NCBI RefSeq assembly: GCF_000829415.1
Contig: NZ_AP014637.1
Location: 868,001 to 932,000, forward strand
Source of the DNA: Pseudomonas sp. StFLB209
GTDB taxonomy: Bacteria > Pseudomonadota > Gammaproteobacteria > Pseudomonadales > Pseudomonadaceae
Reading direction: 5' to 3'
Length of the DNA: 64,000 nucleotides
Below are positions 57,401 through 64,000 of the stretch, piece by piece. Under the pieces are notes generated by a model that did not search any database, was not told the DNA's origin, and was given only the letters and a program-made list of their open reading frames with translations. Positions within the stretch are counted from its first letter, which is position 1. Every line of letters starts with the position of its first letter. The position numbers were made by a program, and so were the translations under genes.

Positions 57401-59764
57401 TCAGAAGTCGTAACGCCCGGTCACACCCACGGTCCGCGGTGCGCCCATAAAGCCCGAGTAGCCGCCGTTAGGCTCACTCCACAACGAGGTGTAGTAGGTC
57501 TTGTCGAAGGCGTTCTTCACCCACAGCGACACATCCCACTGACCCTGGCCCCAGTCGCCGCGCAAGCCGGTGGCGAAGTTGGCCACGCCGTAGCCGGGGA
57601 TCTGCGCATGCACGGAGTCTTCGACGATGCCCACAGCCCGCGAGCGATAGGCGTAGCTGCCGGTCACGTACTGCTCCAGGCCGTTGTCCCAGCCCCACGT
57701 GTATTCACCGTTGAAGTTAGCAATCCACTTCGAGGCGCCGACCACCTGATTGCCGCTCAGGTCGCAGGATGCCGGGGCACCGGGACGCAAGCTGACCTCC
57801 GGCGGGCACGGCGCATCCTTGTACGACAGATAACGCACGTCGTTGTAAGAGCCGTTGAGGTTGAGGGTCAGGCCGCGCAGCGGCACCACAGTAGCCTCCA
57901 GCTCCGCGCCGCGTGAACGCACAGAGCCTGCGTTGGTCAGGTACTGCACGCGGTTGGCTTGGTCGTAAGCGGTGGTCTGGTAGCCGTTGACCTGGGTCCA
58001 GAACAGGTTGCCGTTGAGTTGCAGACGGTTGTCCCACAGGGTGCTCTTGACGCCCAGCTCGAGGTTGTTGGCGCGCTCGGCACCGATCAACAGCGAGTCG
58101 GCACCGGCAGTCGGTGCGGTGCCAACCGTGAGATTGACGCCGCCAGACTTCTCGCCGTGCGACAGGGTCGCGTAACCCAGCACATCGTCGCTGAACTTGT
58201 AGCTCAGGTTGAGCAGCCCCGACGGGCTGATGCTGTACTGGTTAAGATCGCCGGAGTCATAGACACCATACCGACCGTTGCGCGCGGTCAGCGCAGCACC
58301 GGTCACCGCCACGCCGCCGGTTGGCGCGCTGCGGTTGACCCAGGCGCTCTTTTCTTCATAGGTGCCGCGAATGCCCGCAGTAAAGTCCAGCTTTGGCGTC
58401 AGGTGCCAGGTGCCCTGGCCAAACAGTGCGAAGCTGTTGGTGTCGATATGGCCCTTGGCAACGCTCTCGACATTGGCCAGCGCGCCTGCGGCAGTGCCGT
58501 TCCAGACATCGGCCAGCGGGCCGTTGCTGGCCTTGTTGGTGTTGTCCAGGTCCGAGCCATAGTAGTAAGCGCCAAGCACGTAATCGAAGGCGCCGCCGGT
58601 GGGCGAAGCCAGCCGGATTTCCTGCGACCATTGCTGGCTCTGTACCGAGACACCACCGTTGTAACTGGCCGGCACGTTGATGCCGTCGTCGTTACGCGGG
58701 CTGAAATCCCACCAGCGATAGGCGCTGACCGAGGTCAGGGTGAAATCGCTGGGCAACTTCCAGTTGGCTTCCAGTGACAAGCCGCCCTGGTGCACAGTGA
58801 CCCGCTGGGTGGCGTCGATATTGACCTTGCGATCGCGGCCATTGACCAGAGTGGCGCCGGCAGCGGCAGCCCGCGACTCATAGCGGTTTACGCCATTGAT
58901 GGTCGGGCCGGTGCTGTACAGCGCGCGGGTGCCGGCACTGGAAGACTCTTCGTTATAGTCGCCGATCAGGCGCAGGTTGAAGTCTTCGCTGGGCTTGTAC
59001 AGCAACTGACCACGAAAGCCTTCGCGCGAGCCGCCATTGAGGTCATGGCCGTTGTATTCGTTTTTCAGGTCGCCATCGCTACGGCTGCGGTAAGCCGAAA
59101 AACGCCCGGCCAGTTCATCACTGAGTGGCCCGGAGATCGTGCCTTTGGTCTGGAAAAAACCGTCTTCAGCCACCGAGGTTTCAATCGTACGTTCCGGGGT
59201 AAAGCTCGGCGCCCGAGTGCTGATATTGACCACCCCGGCGGTGGTGTTTTTACCAAACAGCGTACCTTGCGGGCCGCGCAGCACTTCCAGTTGCTCGATG
59301 TCCATCAGGTCGAACACCGCCATGCCGGGGCGGCCCAGATAAACGTTATCAATGTACAACCCGGCACTGCCCTCCAAACCGTCACTGGCCGGGTTGTTAC
59401 CCAGACCGCGGATCGACACACTGGACTGCCGGGCGTGCATGTAAGCCACGTTCAAGCTTGGGGTCAGTTGTTGCAGGTCCTGAATACGATAAACGCGCTG
59501 GCTTTCCAGGGTCTGGCCACTGACCACACTGATCGGCGTCGGCACGTTCTGCGCACTCTCCTCACGGCGTCTGGCCGTCACGGTCACGGTTTTCAATTGC
59601 GCGTCGGCTGCCTGCGAGGTGCCCGCCTGGGGCGGCTCGGCATTGAGCGAGGTCTCGGCGGCATGGGCATATGACCCGCCGGCACACCCCGCCAGCAACA
59701 GCGCCAAAGGTAGACGTTTAAGTGGCCAGCGCGGCAGCGGATGAGTCGTTGCGGACGGGTTCAT
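57401..59764 (-). CDS. TonB-dependent outer-membrane receptor
   Basis: A 787-aa receptor. The signal peptide ends near AHAAETS; then come a TonB-box-like stretch (TVTVTARRREESAQNV), the plug domain (residues about 50-170 with IRGLGNNPAS) and a 22-strand barrel ending in GRYDF. The ATG at 59764 has AAGGAG upstream; a start nine codons earlier is less likely. In P. putida S-313 a TonB receptor (SftP) belongs to sulfate-ester use. The neighbours here are the same types, so it may import a sulfate ester. This is inference. Confidence 0.86.
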   Translation of the reverse strand: MNPSATTHPLPRWPLKRLPLALLLAGCAGGSYAHAAETSLNAEPPQAGTSQAADAQLKTVTVTARRREESAQNVPTPISVVSGQTLESQRVYRIQDLQQLTPSLNVAYMHARQSSVSIRGLGNNPASDGLEGSAGLYIDNVYLGRPGMAVFDLMDIEQLEVLRGPQGTLFGKNTTAGVVNISTRAPSFTPERTIETSVAEDGFFQTKGTISGPLSDELAGRFSAYRSRSDGDLKNEYNGHDLNGGSREGFRGQLLYKPSEDFNLRLIGDYNEESSSAGTRALYSTGPTINGVNRYESRAAAAGATLVNGRDRKVNIDATQRVTVHQGGLSLEANWKLPSDFTLTSVSAYRWWDFSPRNDDGINVPASYNGGVSVQSQQWSQEIRLASPTGGAFDYVLGAYYYGSDLDNTNKASNGPLADVWNGTAAGALANVESVAKGHIDTNSFALFGQGTWHLTPKLDFTAGIRGTYEEKSAWVNRSAPTGGVAVTGAALTARNGRYGVYDSGDLNQYSISPSGLLNLSYKFSDDVLGYATLSHGEKSGGVNLTVGTAPTAGADSLLIGAERANNLELGVKSTLWDNRLQLNGNLFWTQVNGYQTTAYDQANRVQYLTNAGSVRSRGAELEATVVPLRGLTLNLNGSYNDVRYLSYKDAPCPPEVSLRPGAPASCDLSGNQVVGASKWIANFNGEYTWGWDNGLEQYVTGSYAYRSRAVGIVEDSVHAQIPGYGVANFATGLRGDWGQGQWDVSLWVKNAFDKTYYTSLWSEPNGGYSGFMGAPRTVGVTGRYDF

Positions 59765-59849
59765 ACAGGCTCCTTTCAAGCAATCACACACAAACGGCGA
59801 CTCGCCCGAATATTCTATTAAGTTATATATTTATTAATTAAAAGATTTC

Positions 59850-59871
59850 AAATGCATAAGAGCATGCATTT
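59850..59871. promoter_or_regulatory. ATGCAT palindrome in receptor/sulfatase gap
   Basis: AAATGCAT-AAGAGC-ATGCATTT is a perfect 8-base inverted repeat, and it contains ATAAGAGCATGCAT (59856-59869). It lies about 90 bases from the TonB receptor start. A second near-palindrome GGGAAATGCATTTGCCC is 40 bases on. The gap is a divergent promoter region between the receptor and the sulfatase, likely LysR-controlled. Confidence 0.55.
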
Positions 59872-60047
59872 AAAAGGAGTCCATCCAGACTTGGGAAATG
59901 CATTTGCCCAATATTTTTAATGTGCAAAATGCATATGCGAAAAGGGCTGATGTTATGCACGCCGCGCATCGTGGATATTCAATAAATGCGCTTGCCGCAT
60001 AGGTTCGTAACGGCGCAAATAAGCCTTTTTGCAATCGGTGGTGAACC

Positions 60048-61649
60048 GTGTCCAAGCCTGTGCGCAATGTGCTTTACATCATGTGCGACCAACTGCGTCG
60101 TGATTACCTGTCCTGTTACGGCCACCCGCATCTGCACACGCCGAACATCGACCGCCTGGCCGCTGCCGGGGTGCGCTTCAGCCGCGCCTACACCCAAGGC
60201 ACTATTTGTGGCCCGTCGCGGATGTCGGCCTATACCGGGCGTTATGTGAGCAGTCATCAAGTGGCGTGGAATGCCGTGCCGTTGCCACTGGATGAGCTGA
60301 CCATCGGTGACTACCTGCGCCCGACAGGGATTCGCACTGCGCTGGTGGGCAAGACCCACGCCACCCCCAACAGCGACGCACAGCAACGCCTGAACCTGCC
60401 GGCAGGCAGCGCGCAGGTGCAGCAACTCGACGAAGTGGGTTTTGAACCCTATGTACGCCACGACGGCCTGTACCCTGACGACCCGGTATTCACAGAAAAA
60501 CGCGAGAGCGCGCCTTATACCCACTACCTGCGCGAGCAGGGCTTTGCCGGCGACAACCCGTGGCATGACTGGGCCAACGCGGCCGAAGGCGAAAACGGTG
60601 AGCTGCTCAGCGGCTGGAAGATGCGCAATGCGCATCGACCGGCGCGCATTCCCGAACAGTACTCAGAGACGGTCTACACCACCGAACGCGCGATCGACTT
60701 CATCGATGAACAAGGCGAGCAACCCTGGTGCCTGCACCTGTCGTATATCAAGCCGCACTGGCCCTATATTGCGCCTGCGCCCTATCACTCGCTGTACAGC
60801 CATGCGCAAGTGATCGACCCGATCCAGCCGGCCGAACCCAATGATCACCCGGTGTACGCCGCGTTTCGTCAGCATCAAGAGAGCCAGAACTTTTCCCGCG
60901 ATCAAGTGCGCCTGAATGTGGTGCCGACCTACATGGGCCTGATCAAGCAGATCGACGATCAACTTGGCCGGCTGTTCGAGCACCTGCAAAGCAACGGTCG
61001 CTGGGACGACACGCTGATCGTATTCACCAGCGATCACGGCGATTTTCTCGGCGACCACTATCTGGGCGAAAAAGAGTTTCTACTGGAACAGGCGGTGGGC
61101 ATCCCGCTGATCGTCCGTGACCCACGACCGCAAGCGGATGTGACCCGCGGCACAGTGGATGAGCGCCTGGTAGAAACCATCGACGCCCTGCCGACTTTTT
61201 TGCAGGCGTTGGGCCTGCCGGCAGCCGATCACCGCCTGGAGGGCCGCTCATGGATACCGCTGCTGCACGGTGAACAACCCGACTGGCGCCGCTACGCCAT
61301 CGCCGAGTACGACTACGCCTTCCAGGCCCCGGCCCGCGAACGACTGGGCCAGGCCATCGACCGCTGCCGCATGTACATGGTGCGCAGCGAGCGCTTCAAG
61401 TACCTGGCGTACGATGGCTTTCGCCCGCAGTTGTTCGACCTGGAAAACGACCCGCAGGAACTGCACGACCTGGGCAGCGACCCGGCCTTTGCCAGCGTGC
61501 GCGAACAGCATCAGGGTTACCTGTTCGACTGGCTGCGCGGCCTGAAACGGCGCACCACCATCAGCAACAGCGAAATCGACCTGCGCGGCCAGCGCTTTCG
61601 CTATGGCGAGCCGGCCGAACAAAAGCTGGTGCCGATCGGGGTGTGGTAA
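60048..61649 (+). CDS. Type I (formylglycine) sulfatase family hydrolase
   Basis: A 533-aa alkaline-phosphatase-fold enzyme. The activation motif is CGPSRMSAYTGRY with Cys54, converted to formylglycine in this family. Metal ligands are Asp14 (MCDQLRRDYL) and the Asp/His pair in FTSDHGDFLGDH near residue 325-335. It resembles arylsulfatases, choline sulfatases and phosphonate monoester hydrolases; the substrate is unclear. GTG start; no signal peptide, so probably cytoplasmic. No formylglycine-generating enzyme gene is in the window. Divergent from the TonB receptor. Confidence 0.85.
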   Translation: MSKPVRNVLYIMCDQLRRDYLSCYGHPHLHTPNIDRLAAAGVRFSRAYTQGTICGPSRMSAYTGRYVSSHQVAWNAVPLPLDELTIGDYLRPTGIRTALVGKTHATPNSDAQQRLNLPAGSAQVQQLDEVGFEPYVRHDGLYPDDPVFTEKRESAPYTHYLREQGFAGDNPWHDWANAAEGENGELLSGWKMRNAHRPARIPEQYSETVYTTERAIDFIDEQGEQPWCLHLSYIKPHWPYIAPAPYHSLYSHAQVIDPIQPAEPNDHPVYAAFRQHQESQNFSRDQVRLNVVPTYMGLIKQIDDQLGRLFEHLQSNGRWDDTLIVFTSDHGDFLGDHYLGEKEFLLEQAVGIPLIVRDPRPQADVTRGTVDERLVETIDALPTFLQALGLPAADHRLEGRSWIPLLHGEQPDWRRYAIAEYDYAFQAPARERLGQAIDRCRMYMVRSERFKYLAYDGFRPQLFDLENDPQELHDLGSDPAFASVREQHQGYLFDWLRGLKRRTTISNSEIDLRGQRFRYGEPAEQKLVPIGVW

Positions 61650-61724
61650 GCGGTACAACGCTGACCCGCTGGAAGTCAGCGTGCTGGCCAATGCAGGCGC
61701 CGCATACCTGTTGCCAGCCACCCA

Positions 61725-62630
61725 TCAAGCGCCGCGTGTGGTGACGCTGCGCTGGCCATGCACACCCACCGGCACTTCACCTTGCAGGGTCACGCGGCGC
61801 ACGATGCGCGCCTGATCGCCGTAGTCGTCGACGGCGTAGTGTTGGGTCGCGCGGTTATCCCAGATGGCCACGTCGCCCACGCTCCAGCGCCAGCGCACGG
61901 TGTTTTCCAGACGAATCACGTGGCTCTGCAGCAACTCAAACAGGTGCACCGAATTGGCCTGTGAATAGCCCTTGATACGTTTGACGAAGTGCCCCAACAG
62001 CAACGAGCGCTCGCCACTGAGCGGATGCACACGCACCACCGGGTGCTCGGTCTCGAACACTGTGGAAGTGAAGGTCTTGCGGTACTTCGCCGCCTGCTCT
62101 GCAGTGACGTTCGGGCGCGGGTTGGCATAGTCGTACTCGTTGCTGTGCACCGCCCATAGCTGGTCGGCCAGCTCGCGCAGCTCGGGGCTCAGGTCGTTGT
62201 AAGCAGCCGCGGCATTGGCCCATACCGTGTCGCCCCCGGACTGCGGAGCCACCACCGAACGCAGGATCGAGGCCTTGGGATAGGCCGCGACGAACGTCAC
62301 GTCGGTGTGCCAGGAGTTGGCGCGCTGGCCATCGGCGGCGCTCAGTTGCATCAGGTAGCTGGAGCCTTCGCGCACGGGCACCGTCGGGTGTGGCACCGGC
62401 TCACCGAGCAGTTTGGCGAACGCTTCCTGGCCTTGGTCGTCTAGGTGGGTCTGGCCACGGAAGAACAGCACCTTATGCTCCAGCAGTGCCTGTTGAATGG
62501 CCTCGACCAGCACCGGGTCGAGGGTGTCGCTCAGGGTGACCCCGCGCACTTCGGCACCGATGCGCCCAGCCACCGGCTTGAGGTCGAGTTGATGAGGCAC
62601 AGGTTGCTTGGCGATTGCGGCATTGCTCAT
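61725..62630 (-). CDS. Fe(II)/2-oxoglutarate dioxygenase, AtsK/TauD family
   Basis: A 301-aa dioxygenase that releases sulfite or sulfate from organosulfur compounds. Iron ligands fit His and Asp in NSWHTDVTFV near residue 108-110 and the distal His in NRATQHYAVDDYG near 264, with Arg in IVRRVTLQGE for 2-oxoglutarate. The length of 301 aa is that of AtsK (alkylsulfatase) of P. putida S-313. It is convergent with the sulfatase gene and divergent from the second LysR gene. Confidence 0.88.
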   Translation of the reverse strand: MSNAAIAKQPVPHQLDLKPVAGRIGAEVRGVTLSDTLDPVLVEAIQQALLEHKVLFFRGQTHLDDQGQEAFAKLLGEPVPHPTVPVREGSSYLMQLSAADGQRANSWHTDVTFVAAYPKASILRSVVAPQSGGDTVWANAAAAYNDLSPELRELADQLWAVHSNEYDYANPRPNVTAEQAAKYRKTFTSTVFETEHPVVRVHPLSGERSLLLGHFVKRIKGYSQANSVHLFELLQSHVIRLENTVRWRWSVGDVAIWDNRATQHYAVDDYGDQARIVRRVTLQGEVPVGVHGQRSVTTRGA

Positions 62631-62679
62631 GGTTGATCCCTCAGGGCCGGCAGACAGTGGTCAACGAGGCAGCGAGCTA

Positions 62680-62742
62680 TAGATATGCATAAACGCTATA
62701 TCTAAAAAACAAACGCTTCGTTGACGGAATAAGAGTCTGCAT
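62680..62742. promoter_or_regulatory. LysR-type box and shared motif before LysR gene 2
   Basis: TAGATAT-N11-ATATCTA at 62680-62704 is a perfect inverted repeat of the T-N11-A type bound by LysR proteins. ATAAGAGTCTGCAT follows at 62729-62742, matching the motif at 59856. The region lies between the dioxygenase gene and LysR 2, which are divergent. Confidence 0.6.
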
Positions 62743-62801
62743 TTAAAACCTGTCCCCAGCCCGAGGGCCAATACCTTCGACCTATTTTTCAAATGCCGGG
62801 A

Positions 62802-63722
62802 ATGCATATGGACCTTCGCCAGTTGCGCTACTTCATCGCGCTCAACGAACACCGCAGCTTTGTCCGTGGTGCCGAGGCCATGGGCATTACCCAGCCGGCA
62901 TTCAGCCGCAGCATCCAGAGCCTGGAACAGGAGTTCGGCTGCGTGCTGGTCGACCGCGCCAGCAAAGACCTGCGCCCGACCCCGGAAGGCCATGTGGTGC
63001 TGCAGCACGCCTTGCGCCTGGTCAAGGGCGCCAACCAGCTCACCCGCGAAGTGGCCGAAATGACCAAGCTCGATGCTGGCGAGCTGCAATTCGGTTGCGG
63101 CCCGGCCCCGGCGGTAAAACTGGTGCCCGATGCGGTCGCCAGCTTCATCAGCGCCTACCCAAGGGTCAAGGTGGGCTTTGAAGTGGACAACTGGGAAAAA
63201 CTCAGCCGCAGCCTGAGCCGTGAAGAAATCGAGTTCTTCATTGCCGATATCCGCCACTTCGAGTCCGACCCGAACTTCCACACCCAGGCGCTGACACCCA
63301 AGCGCGGGGTGTTCTTCTGCCGGCCCGGCCATCCGCTGCTGGCCAAGGACAGCCTGTCGACCAACGATATGTTCGACTACCCGCTGGCTGCCACCCTGCT
63401 GCCGCCGGGGTTTCGCAAACTGCTGGCCAGCGCCAGTGGCCGCGACGACTTCAGCCCCGGCATCCAGACCGATCATTTCGCCAGCCTGATGAAAATCGTC
63501 CGGCAAACCAACGCCATCGGCATCAGCACCGAAGAGTGTTTTACCGAGGATGTCGCCCCCGGCGAACTGGTCCGCCTGCACTGGCGCAACCTGCCCATCG
63601 AACAGATGGGCGTCGGCGCGCGCTGCGGCATCGTCAGCCGCGCAGGCTTTCGCCTGTCACCGGCAGCCAGAGCGATGATCGACACGATTATCAGCCTGGA
63701 TCAGGTGCACAAGGCGGCTTAG
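62802..63722 (+). CDS. LysR-family regulator 2 of the sulfatase cluster
   Basis: A 306-aa activator starting MHMDLRQLRYFIALNEHRSF, with the winged helix at residues 1-65 and a ligand domain from about 92 (LQFGCGPAPAVKLVPDA). It is a paralog of the LysR at 56387. I chose the ATG at 62802 because it aligns with that paralog; ATGs at 62793 and 62808 are alternatives. The adjoining perfect T-N11-A box suggests it controls itself and the dioxygenase. Confidence 0.88.
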   Translation: MHMDLRQLRYFIALNEHRSFVRGAEAMGITQPAFSRSIQSLEQEFGCVLVDRASKDLRPTPEGHVVLQHALRLVKGANQLTREVAEMTKLDAGELQFGCGPAPAVKLVPDAVASFISAYPRVKVGFEVDNWEKLSRSLSREEIEFFIADIRHFESDPNFHTQALTPKRGVFFCRPGHPLLAKDSLSTNDMFDYPLAATLLPPGFRKLLASASGRDDFSPGIQTDHFASLMKIVRQTNAIGISTEECFTEDVAPGELVRLHWRNLPIEQMGVGARCGIVSRAGFRLSPAARAMIDTIISLDQVHKAA

Positions 63723-63777
63723 ATCATAGGTCCCATTGCCTCGGCACCACACTGTCGCACAATAAACCCGGCCCCCC

Positions 63778-63955
63778 GTAGGAGCTGCTTCAGCAGCGAA
63801 GCCTTCGCGGCTAAAGCCAATACTGTTCGACTAGGCGCTAAAAATCTCTGTGGGAGGGGCCGGCCGGCGCTCCGGTTGCTAGCGAAAGTGGTGGCGCATT
63901 CGCAGCAGTTGCATATGACTTTACCGGCCTATTCACGAGCGAGCTCGTTCCCACA
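63778..63955. repeat. Two REP-like elements at the right edge
   Basis: The first (63778-63818) is TAGGAGCTGCTTCAGCAGCGAAGCC. The second (63850-63955) runs from GTGGGAGGGGCCGGCCGGCG to GAGCTCGTTCCCAC, the same design as at 8651 and 40216. No gene is visible between the LysR stop and the window end. Confidence 0.75.
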
Positions 63956-64000
63956 GAGACTTGCAATGTCTGGATGACAAAGCGTTCGGCGGTCAATACC

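Overview
This is one contiguous piece of a Pseudomonas chromosome, most likely from the P. putida/P. fluorescens lineage. GC is high. The conserved gene order hpt, upp-uraA, hemH, phr, pagL, murI-moeB-prmC-prfA-hemA, lolB-ispE-tRNA-Gln-prs, rplY, pth, ychF matches, as I recall it, the P. aeruginosa PA4640-PA4673 block. Many gaps hold the 'taggagc...gctccta' and 'gtgggagc...gctcccac' palindromes typical of these species.

Layout. (1) 1-10745 is housekeeping: malate:quinone oxidoreductase, a homocysteine S-methyltransferase divergent from an amino-acid ABC transporter lacking an ATPase gene, purine and uracil salvage, ferrochelatase and a nucleoside-diphosphate-sugar epimerase. (2) 11052-20906 is a probable light- and photooxidative-stress regulon. 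It has a short FAD-protein/Trp-rich-protein pair and then nine tightly packed genes: a DUF523/DUF1722 protein, a MerR/LitR-type regulator, DNA photolyase, an NTF2-like protein, SDR, FAD oxidase, DUF1365, a CFA-synthase-like methyltransferase and DUF2878. TGTACA-N12-TGTACA operators lie at both promoters, two of them exactly 50 bp apart before the long operon. (3) 21023-33895 is core again: PagL, murI-moeB-prmC-prfA-hemA, a TPR lipoprotein, lolB-ispE, tRNA-Gln, prs, rplY, pth and ychF. ispE drops in GC over its last third and contains a good internal promoter that may serve tRNA-Gln and prs. (4) 34371-39434 is a TetR regulator with a 19-bp inverted-repeat operator, followed by four oxidoreductases (Old Yellow Enzyme, SDR, medium-chain dehydrogenase, aldo/keto reductase), which looks like an electrophile or carbonyl detoxification set. 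(5) 39512-41674 is a scar with two small XRE regulators, phage-like small genes and gene fragments. (6) 41900-47749 holds a chemoreceptor and then a three-gene set: a tandem-AAA ATPase, a WYL-domain regulator and a caspase/CHAT-like cysteine peptidase. The set resembles a conflict or stress-response module and is the best candidate for an undescribed system. (7) 48094-49667 is a saccharopine-dehydrogenase-like protein with a DUF2269 membrane protein. (8) 49677-56199 is an aromatic-compound cluster: MarR regulator, VanB-type reductase, VanA-type Rieske oxygenase, MFS importer, OprD porin and a YcaC-like hydrolase. (9) 56387-63722 is a sulfate-ester scavenging cluster: two paralogous LysR regulators flank a TonB receptor, a formylglycine-type sulfatase and an AtsK/TauD-type dioxygenase, with a shared ATAAGAG-NN-TGCAT motif in the three intergenic regions.

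Names of housekeeping genes are secure. Substrates of the oxygenase, ABC transporter, sulfatase and TonB receptor cannot be read from the sequence. The light regulon and the AAA-WYL-peptidase module are inferences from motifs and gene order.
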